The notes: generated by a model from the sequence alone, not told the origin. A DNA stretch of 64,000 bases from Aliagarivorans marinus DSM 23064 (GCF_000429485.1 NZ_KE386907.1:319096-383095); one strand, 5' to 3'. Shown: positions 21,595 through 34,717, numbered from the stretch's first letter. Numbers and translations are program-made.

Positions 21595-22167
21595 ATGTTT
21601 AGCCGCTATATCTATCTTCTCGCTATTATTTCTCTTACCCTGGCATTGCTGCCTTTTGCCCAAGAACTAAGTTGGGATCGCAATGCTATCCATGCAGGTG
21701 AGTATTGGCGTTTGATTTCTGGTCATCTCGTGCATACCAACCTAAACCACTGGTTGATGAACATGATTACCTTCGTGCTAGTGTTCTCAGTGTTTTATAT
21801 ACGCAACCAGCATCCTTTGCATTGGCCGGGCGTAACAGTTGTACTGATCTTAATCGGTGGGACTGCACTATTATTTTCAAGCTATCGTAACTATGTGGGC
21901 TTTTCTGGCGTGATACACGGGTTAATCGCCTATTGGGGTCTAAACGATTTAAGGCTTAAGCGTTACCTGACTGGAAGCTTGATCGTAGCGGGGCTGTCGA
22001 GCAAATTAATCGCTGAACAATTATTTGGTGGTTCGGAACAAATTACGCGTCTGATTGCCGCTCCTGTTGCAATCGACGCGCATCTTATATTCGCCATAAC
22101 AGGCGCAGTGTTATTCTTGGTGCAATGGCTTATTCAAGCTAATGCTAACCAGCAAGACTTTGATTGA
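21595..22167 (+). CDS. rrtA: Rhombosortase, rhomboid-family intramembrane protease
   Basis: This is a 190-residue multi-pass inner-membrane serine protease of the rhomboid fold, in the short rhombosortase class. It carries the catalytic serine in [11 protein letters not shown] (G-x-S-G) and a candidate catalytic histidine in the last membrane segment ([11 protein letters not shown]). [19 protein letters not shown] is the conserved loop-1 region. Rhombosortases process secreted proteins that end in a GlyGly-CTERM signal. No such substrate is visible in this window, so targets must lie elsewhere. Its stop overlaps the convergent pyrF stop by 23 bp. Confidence 0.85.
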   Translation: MFSRYIYLLAIISLTLALLPFAQELSWDRNAIHAGEYWRLISGHLVHTNLNHWLMNMITFVLVFSVFYIRNQHPLHWPGVTVVLILIGGTALLFSSYRNYVGFSGVIHGLIAYWGLNDLRLKRYLTGSLIVAGLSSKLIAEQLFGGSEQITRLIAAPVAIDAHLIFAITGAVLFLVQWLIQANANQQDFD

Positions 22168-22840
22168 TTTGCGCCAATACCTCAGCAGGGTTTGCAGCTT
22201 GAGTAATCGGACGACCAATAACCAGATAATCAGAGCCTGCTTCAACAGCGGTGACCGGCGTCATCACGCGGCGTTGATCGCCCTTATCCGAGCCTTCTGG
22301 ACGAATACCTGGCGTCACTAGCTTAAACACTGCACCTAGCTCATTTTTGAGCATTGAGGCTTCCTGGGCTGAACACACCACTCCATCCAAGCCACAGTCA
22401 GCGGTTAGCGCAGCCAGTCGGCGAACTTGCTGCTCAGGCGCGACATTCAAGCCGATGCCCTCAAGATCTTGTTGTTCCATGCTGGTAAGCACAGTGACCG
22501 CAATCAGCTTCGGCGCCTTATCATAAGCCTTTAGGGCTTCAGCAGCAGCTTTCATCATCCGCTCGCCACCTGATGCGTGAACGTTGACCATCCATACGCC
22601 CAACTCAGCCGCAGCGGCCACAGCTTTTGCTACGGTGTTAGGGATATCGTGAAACTTAAGATCCAAGAATACTTCGAAGCCTTTGGCGTGTAGCTGTTTA
22701 ACCAACTCTGGGCCGAACAAAGTGAACATCTCTTTGCCCACTTTTAGTCGACAAGAGCCAGGCTCTAGTTGATCGACAAAACTCAGGCAGGGCTCTATCG
22801 CAGCATAATCGAGTGCCACAATAACTTTTGGATCTTGCAT
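22145..22840 (-). CDS. pyrF: Orotidine 5'-phosphate decarboxylase
   Basis: PyrF catalyses the last step of UMP synthesis, decarboxylating OMP. The 231-residue TIM-barrel protein starts [13 protein letters not shown] and has the catalytic array [11 protein letters not shown], plus the phosphate-binding end [14 protein letters not shown]. The start is set by a GGAG ribosome-binding site 7 bases upstream; an upstream frame reaching back into lapB is rejected. It follows lapB by 2 bp, the gene order lapA-lapB-pyrF of enterobacteria, so the three are cotranscribed. Confidence 0.96.
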   Translation of the reverse strand: MQDPKVIVALDYAAIEPCLSFVDQLEPGSCRLKVGKEMFTLFGPELVKQLHAKGFEVFLDLKFHDIPNTVAKAVAAAAELGVWMVNVHASGGERMMKAAAEALKAYDKAPKLIAVTVLTSMEQQDLEGIGLNVAPEQQVRRLAALTADCGLDGVVCSAQEASMLKNELGAVFKLVTPGIRPEGSDKGDQRRVMTPVTAVEAGSDYLVIGRPITQAANPAEVLAQINQSLAG

Positions 22841-22842
22841 GG

Positions 22843-24015
22843 TTATTCTCCGTCTAATCCGCGGATTGGTTTTACACTGCCCCAAGACTTACAGGAAGGA
22901 CAGTGCCAATAAATAGCATGGCTTGAGAAGCCACAATGCTGACAACGAAATTGAGCGCGTTCTCGAAGTTGTTGGTTAACCAAGTCACTCAGGGCTTGCA
23001 AGCTCTGCTTAGCCTGGCGCGATTTAAGTAACTCGCTGTGATACTGCATCAGGCGATGGAAGCCGCGCATGGTCGGATGGCGTTTGATTTGCTGATCAAC
23101 GAACGCTAACGCGGCCTCGATACCCTCTTGCTGTTGTATCTCGCTGGCTAAGGCCAGCATAACAGTGGCGCCGGCATCCAGTTTGCTGCAGCAGTACTCC
23201 AAAAACTCACGGTAGTGTGACTGCTGCCCCAGGCGCTCGCAAATCGCCTGGTAGAGCGGGACAACTTCAAGCAACATCTCAGGATCTTGCTCCGGGACGC
23301 GATTTAACACTTTTAGCGCTTGTTTGTCATCTTTTTCTTCCACTAATAGCTGCGCTAAATGCAAGCTGGCACGGGTACAGTCAATATCAACCGACAGTGC
23401 CTTCTTTAGATGTTTCTTGGCCTGAGGCAAGTCCCCTGCCCGCTCCGCCTCTAGCGCCAGCTCGCAGTAAAAGTGCGCAACATCGTTGGTAATCTCAGGC
23501 TTGTCTTTAGCACTGATCTTACGCGCCACATCAATGGCCATCCGCCAATCTCGCGTTTGCTGGTAGATGTTGAGTAGCTCAGATAAGGCGGTGGCGCGCT
23601 GCTCGGGCTCTTCTAAGAGCATGCGGAAGATCTTCTCAGCGCGGTCAAACAAGCCTGCGGCTAGATAGTCTCGAGCAAGCTGGAGCTGAGCTAGGTTGCG
23701 CTGCTCAATGGAGATATTTTGCCGGGAAATGAGGTTTTGGTGGATGCGAATAGCTTTATCGACCTCGCCGCGTTGGCGAAAAAGATTGCCCAGCGCTAGA
23801 TGGGTGTCGATGGCCTCGTCGTCAACTTGCAGTAACTCGATAAAACGATCGAGCGCCTCTTCAGATTGATTTGAGAGAAGGAGGTCGAGGCCTTCGACAT
23901 ATTGCTTGGAGACTTGGGTGGCTTGATGCTGTTGTCCACGACGAACGCTGCGCTGCCCCATATACCAACCATAAGCCACCGCAACCGGTAAAAGCAGGAA
24001 CAGCAGACCGAGCAT
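22843..24015 (-). CDS. lapB: LPS assembly protein B (YciM)
   Basis: LapB is an inner-membrane-anchored TPR protein that brings the FtsH protease to LpxC and so limits lipopolysaccharide synthesis. The 390-residue chain has an N-terminal membrane helix ([20 protein letters not shown]), nine or so TPR repeats and a C-terminal rubredoxin-like metal site with two CxxC pairs (CQHCGFSSH and CPSCKSWG). The length equals E. coli (389). The lapA stop and the lapB start overlap by one base, so the two are translationally coupled. Confidence 0.95.
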   Translation of the reverse strand: MLGLLFLLLPVAVAYGWYMGQRSVRRGQQHQATQVSKQYVEGLDLLLSNQSEEALDRFIELLQVDDEAIDTHLALGNLFRQRGEVDKAIRIHQNLISRQNISIEQRNLAQLQLARDYLAAGLFDRAEKIFRMLLEEPEQRATALSELLNIYQQTRDWRMAIDVARKISAKDKPEITNDVAHFYCELALEAERAGDLPQAKKHLKKALSVDIDCTRASLHLAQLLVEEKDDKQALKVLNRVPEQDPEMLLEVVPLYQAICERLGQQSHYREFLEYCCSKLDAGATVMLALASEIQQQEGIEAALAFVDQQIKRHPTMRGFHRLMQYHSELLKSRQAKQSLQALSDLVNQQLRERAQFRCQHCGFSSHAIYWHCPSCKSWGSVKPIRGLDGE

Positions 24016-24305
24016 TAGTGGCCCTTGGCTGCGCTACTTTCCAACTTAGCAATATGTTTTTGCTGCTTGGCAAGCTTACGCTTGAGGCCAAGCTGTTGAA
24101 CTCGGAACTTGGTATAAAATGCGAACATAAAACCCATACACGCCAGAAAGCCGGCGATAAACAAGCCAGCCATCAGCCAAGATAGGCGTAATTCTGATTC
24201 GGCGATTAGATAGTTTACTCGTACAACAGCATCATTTTGTGCGCCAATGGCCAGCGCTAATACAAACAATACAACGAGCAGAAAAAGTGAAACTATTGCT
24301 CTCAC
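24015..24305 (-). CDS. lapA: LPS assembly protein A (YciS)
   Basis: This is a 96-residue inner-membrane protein with two hydrophobic segments (about residues 3-22 and 44-66) and a basic, coiled C-terminal tail (KRKLAKQQKHIAKLE). It is the usual upstream partner of LapB in lipopolysaccharide control. The start codon is GTG. It lies between ihfB and lapB, the conserved order in gammaproteobacteria. Confidence 0.92.
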   Translation of the reverse strand: MRAIVSLFLLVVLFVLALAIGAQNDAVVRVNYLIAESELRLSWLMAGLFIAGFLACMGFMFAFYTKFRVQQLGLKRKLAKQQKHIAKLESSAAKGH

Positions 24306-24390
24306 ACTGACTCCGTCGCTAAAAATAAGCCATGGAAATTATGCAGCATGACGCTAAATTAAACCAGCATATCAACGCGAATAATACGCG

Positions 24391-24672
24391 CTAGAAGTTG
24401 TTTACCCTTTCGCGCAACTCTTTGCCGGGTTTGAAATGAGGTACATGTTTACCGTTGAGCTCTACCTTCTCACCGGTTTTAGGGTTGCGGCCAACACGTG
24501 GCGCACGATAGTGAAGAGAAAAACTGCCGAAACCGCGGATTTCGATACGGTCTCCAGACTGCAGGGAGGCAGTCATCTGCTCTAAAATTTCCTTTATCGC
24601 CAGTTCCACCTCTTTGCTGGTGAACTGGATGTGTTTACTGGCAAGCTTCTCGATCAGATCTGACTTGGTCAT
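24391..24672 (-). CDS. ihfB: Integration host factor subunit beta
   Basis: IHF-beta pairs with IhfA to bend DNA by about 160 degrees at specific sites, and is a common co-factor at sigma-54 promoters such as those seen in this window. The 93-residue protein starts [15 protein letters not shown] and contains the DNA-contacting arm [15 protein letters not shown] and [16 protein letters not shown] chose the ATG over the TTG one codon upstream because it matches the family N-terminus. It is downstream of rpsA, as in E. coli. Confidence 0.96.
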   Translation of the reverse strand: MTKSDLIEKLASKHIQFTSKEVELAIKEILEQMTASLQSGDRIEIRGFGSFSLHYRAPRVGRNPKTGEKVELNGKHVPHFKPGKELRERVNNF

Positions 24673-24725
24673 CAAAACGCTCCGGATGATTAAAGAAAAC
24701 TATAATCAGTGTAGATAATGAACTA

Positions 24726-24745
24726 AGGGGGGACAAGTCCCCCCT
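24726..24745 (-). other. GC hairpin between rpsA and ihfB
   Basis: This is a perfect 9-bp palindrome (AGGGGGGAC with GTCCCCCCT, 2-base centre) without a T-run. It may be an mRNA processing or stability element, or a weak terminator that lowers ihfB relative to rpsA. Function is not evident. Confidence 0.45.
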
Positions 24746-24781
24746 ATAATTCAATTGCTTAAATCAATTTAGAGAAATTGA

Positions 24782-26455
24782 TTATTCGCCTTTCAAAGCA
24801 GATTTGAATGCGTCAGCCATAGCGTTACCCAACTGAGCGTCTTCTTGCTTGTTCAGGCTAGCCATTGCTTCTTTCTCGTCAGCTTCGTCTTTCGCACGGA
24901 TAGACAGGCTGATTACGCGGTTCTTGCGGTCAACGCCAACGAACTTGGCTTCAACGCTTTCACCAGCAGAAAGAACTTGAGAAGCATCTTCAACGCGGTC
25001 ACGGCTGATGTCGCCAGCGCGCAGGTAACCTTCAACGCCGTTAGCCAGCTCGATGGTTGCGCCTTTCGCGTCTACTTCAGCAACGGTACCAGTTACGATA
25101 GCGCCTTTCTTCAGGTCGTTCAGGAAGTTGTTGAACGGATCTTCAGCCAGTTGCTTAACGCCTAGAGAGATACGCTCACGCTCTGCGTCAACTTGCAGAA
25201 CAACAGCTTCGATTTCGTCGCCTTTCTTAAAGTCGCGAACCGCTTCTTCACCTTGAACATCCCAAGAGATGTCAGACAGGTGAACCAGACCGTCGATGCC
25301 GCCGTCAAGACCGATGAAGATACCAAAGTCAGTGATAGACTTGATCTTACCAGCAACTTTATCGCCTTTCTCGTGGGTGCTAGCGAACAGCTCCCATGGG
25401 TTAGCTTTACACTGCTTAAGACCCAGAGAAATACGACGACGCTCTTCGTCGATGTCCAGAACCATAACTTCAACCAGGTCACCCACGTTAACAACTTTAG
25501 ATGGGTGAATGTTTTTGTTGGTCCAGTCCATTTCAGAAACGTGTACCAGACCTTCAACGCCATCTTCGATTTCAACGAAGCAGCCGTAGTCAGTCAGGTT
25601 AGTTACACGACCTTCCAGACGAGCACCTTCTGGGTAACGGTTAGCGATTGCTACCCATGGATCTTCACCCAGTTGTTTCAGGCCTAGAGATACGCGAGTA
25701 CGCTCACGGTCGAATTTCAGAACCTTAACGTTGATTTCATCGCCAACATTTACGATTTCGCTTGGGTGCTTAACGCGCTTCCAAGCCATGTCGGTGATGT
25801 GCAGCAGGCCGTCTACGCCGCCCAGGTCAACGAACGCACCGTAGTCGGTAAGGTTCTTAACGATACCTTTAACTTCTTGACCTTCTTGCAGGTTCTCTAG
25901 AAGTTGATCACGCTCAACGCTGTTTTCGGTTTCGATAACGGCACGGCGAGAAACAACTACGTTGTTACGTTTTTGGTCTAGCTTGATTACTTTGAATTCA
26001 AGCTCTTTGCCTTCCAGGTGAGCAGTGTCACGAACTGGGCGAACGTCAACCAAAGAACCAGGTAGGAAAGCACGGATGCTGTTAACTTCAACAGTGAAAC
26101 CGCCTTTAACTTTACCGTTAATTACACCGGTAACAGTCGCTTGCTCTTCGTAAGCACTTTCAAGCTGGATCCAAGCTTCGTGACGCTTAGCTTTCTCACG
26201 AGAAAGCTGAGTTTCACCGAAACCATCTTCTACAGCGTCAAGGGCAACATCTACTTCAGCACCTACTTCAATTTCAAGTTCGCCAGCAGCGTTCTTGAAT
26301 TGTTCTGCAGGGATAGCAGACTCAGACTTAAGGCCTGCGTCTACCAGTACCATGCCATTTTCAATACCTACAACGGTACCTTTAACGATAGAACCTGAAC
26401 GGAATTCCAGATCCTGTAGTGACTCTTCAAAGAGTTGAGCAAAAGATTCAGTCAT
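24782..26455 (-). CDS. rpsA: 30S ribosomal protein S1
   Basis: S1 brings mRNA to the 30S subunit during initiation. The 557-residue protein (E. coli 557) starts [20 protein letters not shown] and contains six S1/OB repeats. Repeats 3-6 carry the characteristic [20 protein letters not shown]-type core, for example [20 protein letters not shown] and [20 protein letters not shown]. Codon use is strongly biased, as expected for a very highly expressed gene. The cmk-rpsA-ihfB order is conserved in gammaproteobacteria. Confidence 0.97.
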   Translation of the reverse strand: MTESFAQLFEESLQDLEFRSGSIVKGTVVGIENGMVLVDAGLKSESAIPAEQFKNAAGELEIEVGAEVDVALDAVEDGFGETQLSREKAKRHEAWIQLESAYEEQATVTGVINGKVKGGFTVEVNSIRAFLPGSLVDVRPVRDTAHLEGKELEFKVIKLDQKRNNVVVSRRAVIETENSVERDQLLENLQEGQEVKGIVKNLTDYGAFVDLGGVDGLLHITDMAWKRVKHPSEIVNVGDEINVKVLKFDRERTRVSLGLKQLGEDPWVAIANRYPEGARLEGRVTNLTDYGCFVEIEDGVEGLVHVSEMDWTNKNIHPSKVVNVGDLVEVMVLDIDEERRRISLGLKQCKANPWELFASTHEKGDKVAGKIKSITDFGIFIGLDGGIDGLVHLSDISWDVQGEEAVRDFKKGDEIEAVVLQVDAERERISLGVKQLAEDPFNNFLNDLKKGAIVTGTVAEVDAKGATIELANGVEGYLRAGDISRDRVEDASQVLSAGESVEAKFVGVDRKNRVISLSIRAKDEADEKEAMASLNKQEDAQLGNAMADAFKSALKGE

Positions 26456-26472
26456 GTTTAATATACATAAAT

Positions 26473-26504
26473 AAAAACGTCCACCTGGCTATCCGGCCAG
26501 TTGG
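26473..26504 (-). terminator. Putative terminator or attenuator between cmk and rpsA
   Basis: On the minus strand a 9-bp stem with one mismatch (CCAACTGGC with GCCAGGTGG, 6-base loop) is followed by ACGTTTTTAT. It lies in the rpsA leader. It could end part of the cmk transcription, or belong to the structured leader that S1 binds to repress itself. The sequence alone does not decide. Confidence 0.5.
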
Positions 26505-26557
26505 GGTTATTAATATACACCCACTCATCCTTGTGCAGGTGCTCCAAATCCCGGAGA

Positions 26558-27238
26558 TTACCGGGTTAGTTTGGCGTCGATATGTTCTATCGCCGCCTGC
26601 ACCACTTCCTCAATAGAAAGCGATGTTGAATCAATAACTAATGCGTCTTCAGCGGGTACCAAAGGGGCAACACTACGGTTGCGATCGCGATGGTCACGTT
26701 CTTTGATCTCGCTCAAAAGGCGCTCAATGCTAACGTCAAAACCCTTACTTTGCAACTGATTATAGCGACGCTGGGCACGCTCTTCGGCACTGGCGTCTAA
26801 AAAAATCTTGGCAGGGGCGTCAACAAATACCACCGTTCCCATATCACGGCCATCGGCAATCAGGCCTGGCGCTTCACGAAATGCGCGCTGACGGCGCAGT
26901 AAGGCTTCGCGAACGCGGGGGAAGGCTGCAACTTTAGATGCGGCGTTACCGGTGGTCTCGGTGCGTAGTTCTCGGCTGACGTCTTCGCCTTCGAGGAGTA
27001 CCACGTTTTCATCGCCGTGGATCTCAAAGCGAACATCGAGGTGGGAAGCCAACAAGCTCAGCGCTTCTTCGTTATCTAGCGCCACATTGTGATGCATCGC
27101 CGCGAGTGCCAGTACTCGGTAGATAGCACCGCTGTCTAACAGCGCCCATTGATAGTGTTGCGCCAACTTTTGACACAAGGTGCCCTTGCCTGAGCCACTT
27201 GGACCGTCGACGGTGACAACAGGAGCAGAATGGGGCAT
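26558..27238 (-). CDS. cmk: Cytidylate kinase
   Basis: Cmk phosphorylates CMP and dCMP to the diphosphates. The 226-residue P-loop protein starts [20 protein letters not shown] (Walker A) and contains the NMP-binding insert and the conserved [20 protein letters not shown]. The start has a strong GGAGG ribosome-binding site 5-6 bases upstream, so the 18-codon upstream extension is rejected. It may be relevant locally because the glycan genes consume CTP and release CMP. It is followed by rpsA, and upstream of it the flrC stop is only about 125 bp away. Confidence 0.96.
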   Translation of the reverse strand: MPHSAPVVTVDGPSGSGKGTLCQKLAQHYQWALLDSGAIYRVLALAAMHHNVALDNEEALSLLASHLDVRFEIHGDENVVLLEGEDVSRELRTETTGNAASKVAAFPRVREALLRRQRAFREAPGLIADGRDMGTVVFVDAPAKIFLDASAEERAQRRYNQLQSKGFDVSIERLLSEIKERDHRDRNRSVAPLVPAEDALVIDSTSLSIEEVVQAAIEHIDAKLTR

Positions 27239-27364
27239 GGAACCTCCGTAGGAAAAATAAGCGAAATGCGCCCGATAAAATACGAGGCGCATTATACGCG
27301 AAACTATAGTTGAGGGATCTTTTTTTTACTAAACAGTAAGTAAGCCCTTATTGTAGACGCCCTG

Positions 27365-28723
27365 TTAGGCTGGAAGTTCGACGCCTGATTCGCGGATCCG
27401 AGCAAGCTTGTAGCGTAGGGTGCGCGGGCTGATGCCTAAACGCTCAGCGACATCCTTACGTTTGCCATTGCAGGCTTTCAAGGTTTGCAAAATGATCTGC
27501 TGCTCTTGGAACTTTAACTCGTTCCCTAGCACCTCAGCGCCAGCACTTTGTTCAGCAACAATATCTGCCGGCTCGATAGCCGCGGCTGTCGGAAACTCGT
27601 CATCCCCTAGCCCTTCGATAATCAGATCGTCTGCCTCAATCAACTCGCCACAGGCCAAAATCAAGGCGCGCTGCATAACGTTATCGAGTTCGCGCACATT
27701 GCCCGGCCAGCTGTGGCTAAGTAGCTTCTGTACCGCATCCGGGCTGAAGCTAAAGTGTTGATCCGGTTGGTGGCGGACTAACAAGTGTTCTGCCAGCGGG
27801 ATAATGTCACCGGGTCGCTGCTTAAGTGCGTTCCAGCGCAGTGGGAACACGTTCAAACGGTAGTACAAATCTTCACGGAAGTTACCCTCGTCCACATAGC
27901 TGCGCATATCGCGGTTACTGGTTGCCAGTACCCGAACATCGAGTGGGATTACCGTGCGGCCGCCTAAGCGCTCAACTTCTTTTTCCTGCAGCACCCGCAG
28001 CAGCTTGGCTTGCAGGTTAATGTCCATCTCGGTGATCTCATCGAGCAGGATAGTGCCGCCCTGGGCCAGCTCAAACTTGCCCGGACAAGCTTTAACCGCG
28101 CCAGTGAAGGCGCCTTTCTCGTAACCAAATAAGGTGGCTTCGAGCATATTGTCGGGGATGGCGGCACAGTTAATCGCAATAAACGGGGCGTCTTTACGTG
28201 GCGAATTATTGTGAATAAAACGCGACAGCACTTCCTTACCGGTGCCACTGGGGCCACTAATCAACACCGACGCTTCCGAGCCTGCCACTTTTTCTGCGAG
28301 CTTTAGCAGCTTTTCAGTGCTCGGGTCGCCGTAAACCGGCGAGTAGTTCTCAGGCTTGCTTGGCGAAGCGTAACGACTCACTTGGTTAAGCAGCACCTCG
28401 GGCGCAAACGGCTTAGCGATATAATCAACCGCACCATCGCGCATGGCGTTTACCGCATCATCAATCTTTGCGTAGGCTGTCATCAGGAGCACAGGTACAG
28501 TGGACCAGCGTTTCTTGATGTTCTTCAGTAGGTTTAACCCGTCCATACCCGGCATTTGAATATCGCTGATTACCAGATCAACTTCACGTTCGTTAAGCCG
28601 GATCAGTGCTTGCTCGGCGCAATCGGCTTCCACCACCGAATAACCGGACAACATAAGGGTATCAACGAGGGCTTCGCGCAAGCCCGCGTCATCTTCGACG
28701 ATAAGAATAGTGGACGCTGTCAT
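27365..28723 (-). CDS. flrC: Sigma-54 response regulator FlrC
   Basis: This is a flagellar class III activator (452 residues). It has a receiver domain with the phospho-acceptor in VISDIQMPGMDG, an AAA+ domain with Walker A (SGPSGTGKEVLSRF), the sigma-54-contacting GAFTGA loop and Walker B (GGTILLDEITEM), and a C-terminal Fis-type helix-turn-helix (KDVAERLGISPRTLRYKLAR). When phosphorylated by FlrB it drives hook, basal-body and some glycan promoters through RNA polymerase with sigma-54. The flrB stop and flrC start overlap (TAATG). In related genomes fliE follows flrC; here cmk does. Confidence 0.94.
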   Translation of the reverse strand: MTASTILIVEDDAGLREALVDTLMLSGYSVVEADCAEQALIRLNEREVDLVISDIQMPGMDGLNLLKNIKKRWSTVPVLLMTAYAKIDDAVNAMRDGAVDYIAKPFAPEVLLNQVSRYASPSKPENYSPVYGDPSTEKLLKLAEKVAGSEASVLISGPSGTGKEVLSRFIHNNSPRKDAPFIAINCAAIPDNMLEATLFGYEKGAFTGAVKACPGKFELAQGGTILLDEITEMDINLQAKLLRVLQEKEVERLGGRTVIPLDVRVLATSNRDMRSYVDEGNFREDLYYRLNVFPLRWNALKQRPGDIIPLAEHLLVRHQPDQHFSFSPDAVQKLLSHSWPGNVRELDNVMQRALILACGELIEADDLIIEGLGDDEFPTAAAIEPADIVAEQSAGAEVLGNELKFQEQQIILQTLKACNGKRKDVAERLGISPRTLRYKLARIRESGVELPA

Positions 28724-29766
28724 TATTGTTCTCCTACTGCAGTTAAACGGGGCGATACATCTTTAAGAGGAAGTTGGACATCGAAACGCACCCCCTTCCC
28801 TGTGTTAGTTGCTGTAACACGCCCGTTATGGGCCTGGGTGACCGTCTTCACCACCGCGAGCCCTAAGCCTGTACCGTTTTGTTTTTTTGTATAGAAAGGT
28901 TCGAATATCCGCGGCAGATCTGCCTCGGCAATACCACCCGCCTGATCTTCGATACTCACATTCAGTTGTGAGTCGTTGCAATGCGCGTGGATTAGAATCT
29001 GTTGCTGTGGCTGACTTGCCGCTATCGCGTTATCGACGATGTTGCAAAGTGCTGACACCAAGGTGTGCGGGTTCGCCAATATGGTGGCCTCCTCTTCTGG
29101 CATCACCACTTTTAGGTTAACGCGCCTAGTGTTAGCCGCCGCTTCCATCGCTCGCTCCAGCCGGACCAGCAGGTCATCTACCGAAAAATCGGTAAGCTGC
29201 AGCTCTGAACCACTGCGAGCAAATAGCAGCATGTCGTTAACCTGGGCTTCCAGATCGTTGAGCCGGTCCATCAGCTTGCCCTGAAAGCTGCTGCGTGCCG
29301 GTTCAGCCAAGGTGCGATTTGCCAAGTTGGAGCCATATAAAATGGCAGCCGATAACGGCGTTCGAATTTGGTGAGCTAGTGATGCCACCATCTTGCCAAG
29401 CGCCGACAAGCGTTGAAGCTTCGCCACATTGTTTTGTAGCGCACGGGTTTCGGTTAGGTCGGTCAGCACTATGAGTTGGCCGCGGGAGTCTGCCAGTGGC
29501 GAGATCTCGAGTTTCACCTTACGCCCATTGGCCAAGCTTAACTCGTGACCATCATCGGCCTGAGGAGAAAAACGACTGGGAATAAGGTCAATCCAGCGTT
29601 GCCCTTCAAGCGGCTCGCCCAATAGCGATTTTGCCACCTTGTTGGCTTTGGTCACGAACCCACGAAAATCGAGCAAGATGAGTCCCGAGGGCATCACCTC
29701 GAAGATCTGGCTGAGATCGGTGTGTTGTAAATCTGCTGTACTACTGTCCTGGCTGCACTGTGGCAT
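28723..29766 (-). CDS. flrB: Flagellar sensor histidine kinase FlrB
   Basis: This is a soluble kinase (347 residues) that phosphorylates FlrC. It has a PAS domain (about residues 22-75), then the dimerisation helix with the phosphorylated histidine in SLAHQIRTPLSAA. The ATP-binding domain shows the N box region DNAIAASQP, G1 DQAGGI and the F/G2 boxes FEPFYTKKQNGTGLGL. No membrane segment is present, in line with its cytosolic family members. It is cotranscribed with flrC from a sigma-54-like promoter in front of flrB. Confidence 0.93.
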   Translation of the reverse strand: MPQCSQDSSTADLQHTDLSQIFEVMPSGLILLDFRGFVTKANKVAKSLLGEPLEGQRWIDLIPSRFSPQADDGHELSLANGRKVKLEISPLADSRGQLIVLTDLTETRALQNNVAKLQRLSALGKMVASLAHQIRTPLSAAILYGSNLANRTLAEPARSSFQGKLMDRLNDLEAQVNDMLLFARSGSELQLTDFSVDDLLVRLERAMEAAANTRRVNLKVVMPEEEATILANPHTLVSALCNIVDNAIAASQPQQQILIHAHCNDSQLNVSIEDQAGGIAEADLPRIFEPFYTKKQNGTGLGLAVVKTVTQAHNGRVTATNTGKGVRFDVQLPLKDVSPRLTAVGEQ

Positions 29767-29806
29767 CGATGACTCCGCGTCACTATTTTGTTACCAGCCT
29801 AATAAT

Positions 29807-29821
29807 ACAAATTATGTGCCA
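29807..29821 (-). promoter_or_regulatory. Sigma-54-type promoter upstream of flrBC
   Basis: On the minus strand TGGCAC-ATAAT-TTGT fits the sigma-54 -24/-12 consensus, with the correct 10-base gap after GG and one deviation (GT instead of GC at -12). The start would fall about 30 bases before flrB. FlrA-dependent sigma-54 transcription of flrBC is established in Vibrio; its use here is inference. Confidence 0.6.
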
Positions 29822-29964
29822 AATATATTTTCCTTTATATACATAAGCTTATAACGTCACATGATTGGCATCCGGATGTTTTGTGAACTCCATAATTCAT
29901 AATAACAGCGCGAAACTGAACAGCGAATCACACTATTTCACCTCTGAGCTACCTCACGCAGGCA

Positions 29965-29994
29965 CAAAAAAGCCAAGGCTTAACCTTGGCTTTT
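29965..29994 (-). terminator. Rho-independent terminator of flrA
   Basis: The stem AAAGCCAAGG/CCTTGGCTTT with a 5-base loop is followed by a T-run on the minus strand, directly past the flrA stop. It isolates flrA from flrBC, which then needs its own promoter. Confidence 0.9.
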
Positions 29995-30016
29995 GGGGTG
30001 TACGTAGAAGAGCCGG

Positions 30017-31474
30017 TTAGCCTTTCGACAAGCCATACTTTTTCATCTTCTCAACCAGCGTGGTTCGGCGCATGCCCAACTGCTCTGCTGCACGAGCGAC
30101 CACCCCATCCTGCTGGTCAAGCGCTTGACGGATTAGCTCCACTTCCATGTCTGCCAGCATTTCTTTGAGATTAACCCCCGACTCAGGCAACTGCTGAGGG
30201 AACGACCCCCAGTCGGCATCTTCGTCTAATGGCAGCGGCTCTTCATCAGGCTCTGTAGGCTCAGGGCTATCATCGAAGATTGCCAACAGTGCTTCACGTT
30301 CCGCCAGCTCTTTACTGTAGCTTGGCTCGAAAGTATCAGCGTCTATTAGCTGATACTTCATCGGCAGGTCTTGCACATCCACAATCTGATTGGGATGTAA
30401 GATCATCAAGCGCTCAACCAGGTTAGACAGCTCGCGCACATTCCCCGGCCAAGTATGCTGCATAAGAGATTCGAGTGCACGCTGAGTAAAGCGCACCACC
30501 GCGTTGTGTTCTTCCTCGTGGCGATTTACCAGCTCTTGTAGCAACAGTGGGATATCGTCTTGACGCTCGCGCAAAGCGGGCATTTCGATGGGGAACACAT
30601 TCAGGCGGTAGTATAAGTCTTCGCGAAACTTCTCTTTTTCAATCATCCGCTCAAGACTACGGTGAGTCGCCGCAATAACCCGGACATTGGCCAAGATGGG
30701 CTTACTGCCCCCTACCCGCTCAAACTGGCGCTCTTGAAGCACCCGAAGCAACTTGACCTGCATCGGCATCGGCATATCGCCAATCTCATCCAGGAATAGC
30801 GTACCGCCTTCAGCTAGCTCAAACCGGCCTTTACGGGCCGCAAACGCCCCGGTGAACGCGCCCTTTTCATGACCGAACAACTCGCTTTCCAGCAGATCGG
30901 CCGGGATAGCGCCACAGTTGATCGGTACAAATGGGCCTTCACTGCGCTTGGAGTGGTCGTGAACTGCTTTGGCCACCACCTCTTTACCGGTGCCAGACTC
31001 ACCCAAGATCAGAACGTTGGCATCTTTATCCGCTACCTGTTCGATCAGATGGCGGATCTCCTGCATCGCAATGCCTTTACCAATCAAATTTTGACGCAAG
31101 CGCTCGCTCTTAGGTTGGCTTTGCTTACCCGGTAAGTGGCTAAGGTAGGTATCGCAATGATGAAGTAGTTGAGTGAGTTGCTCATAGCCGAAAGGCTCTG
31201 CCAGGCAGCCAATCAAATTCTGTTTGGGTTCTAAATCGCCGTTTATGGCAACAAAGGCAACCTGCGGCAAGGCCTGCAGACTGCTGTCAAAATTTGGATC
31301 GCTGGCACACAAGATACAGCTATAGGTGTACTCAGGTTCTGCGCTCACGATATCAGCCAGTTTGGCCGAGTCACATTCGCGTATGGTTTGGCCGATAAAG
31401 CCAAGGATAGTAGTTAGTTGTTTTGAACGTTCTGGGTTACCGTCACACACCAGAACCACATTGGATGCTCGCAT
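30017..31474 (-). CDS. flrA: Master flagellar activator FlrA (FleQ family)
   Basis: FlrA is the class I sigma-54 activator at the top of the polar-flagellum hierarchy and, in relatives, a c-di-GMP-responsive protein. The 485-residue chain has an N-terminal receiver-like domain without the usual phospho-acceptor arrangement ([16 protein letters not shown]). Its AAA+ domain shows Walker A near residue 160 ([14 protein letters not shown]), [14 protein letters not shown] and [12 protein letters not shown], and the C-terminus is a Fis-type helix-turn-helix ([18 protein letters not shown]). It is a single gene, separated from the divergent pse operon by about 350 bp. Confidence 0.94.
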   Translation of the reverse strand: MRASNVVLVCDGNPERSKQLTTILGFIGQTIRECDSAKLADIVSAEPEYTYSCILCASDPNFDSSLQALPQVAFVAINGDLEPKQNLIGCLAEPFGYEQLTQLLHHCDTYLSHLPGKQSQPKSERLRQNLIGKGIAMQEIRHLIEQVADKDANVLILGESGTGKEVVAKAVHDHSKRSEGPFVPINCGAIPADLLESELFGHEKGAFTGAFAARKGRFELAEGGTLFLDEIGDMPMPMQVKLLRVLQERQFERVGGSKPILANVRVIAATHRSLERMIEKEKFREDLYYRLNVFPIEMPALRERQDDIPLLLQELVNRHEEEHNAVVRFTQRALESLMQHTWPGNVRELSNLVERLMILHPNQIVDVQDLPMKYQLIDADTFEPSYSKELAEREALLAIFDDSPEPTEPDEEPLPLDEDADWGSFPQQLPESGVNLKEMLADMEVELIRQALDQQDGVVARAAEQLGMRRTTLVEKMKKYGLSKG

Positions 31475-33951
<2,477 letters not shown>

Positions 33952-33955
<4 letters not shown>

Positions 33956-34659
33956 CCAAACGTATATGTATCATTCCAGCAAGAGGCGGCAGTAAACGCA
34001 TCCCAAAGAAAAACATTCGCCCCTTCTTTGGCAAGCCGATGCTCGTACATTCCATCGACATCGCCAAAGAAAGTGGCCTGTTTAGCAATATCGTTGTATC
34101 AACCGATGACCGGGAAATCGCCAAAGTTGCAGAACAAGCCGGGGCCGATGTTCCGTTTATGCGGCCAGCTAACTTAGCTGACGACTTCACAGGAACGACG
34201 CCTGTCGTAGAACATGCCGCCGCTGAGATTGAGCAGCAAGGCGTTGAATTTGAGCAAGTATGTTGTATGTACGCAACAGCACCTTTCGTACTGCCTAAAT
34301 ATCTACAACAAGGCGCCGATAATCTCTCTAAGGATGGCTGCTTAACTAGCTTTTCAGTGACCAGCTTCCCCTTCCCTGTTCAGCGTAGCTTGATACTACG
34401 AGATAAAGGTGTTGCCCCCCTGTATCCCGACCAAATTGCAAGCCGCTCTCAAGACTTGGAAGAGGCGTATCACGATGCAGGACAATTTTACTGGTGGACC
34501 AAGCATAGTTTACAAGCCCGAGCCGGTATGTTTGCCACAAGCTCTTACCCGGTGGTGTTACCTCGTTATCGAGTACAAGACATTGACACGTTGGAAGACT
34601 GGCAAACAGCAGAATTTTTATATAGCGCTTTGAGTACACGAACTCAGAGCAACCATTAA
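33952..34659 (+). CDS. pseF: CMP-pseudaminic acid synthetase
   Basis: PseF activates pseudaminic acid with CTP, the last cytosolic step before transfer to flagellin. The 235-residue nucleotidyltransferase starts MTKRICIIPARGGSKRIPKK (the nucleotide-binding motif) and has VVSTDDREIAKVAEQAGA and the C-terminal DIDTLEDWQTAEFLY. It overlaps pseC. The sequence is closer to PseF than to NeuA in length and context; the presence of all other pse genes supports this. Confidence 0.93.
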
Positions 34660-34717
34660 ACACTTAACAGTAACGTAGACTCGCGCTATTCAAGCGCCTA
34701 GAACTGGAAATTAGAAC

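Noticed and set aside
25193-25687. Long open frame antisense to rpsA
   Set aside because: A by-product of the biased codon use of S1; no ribosome-binding site or protein-like composition.
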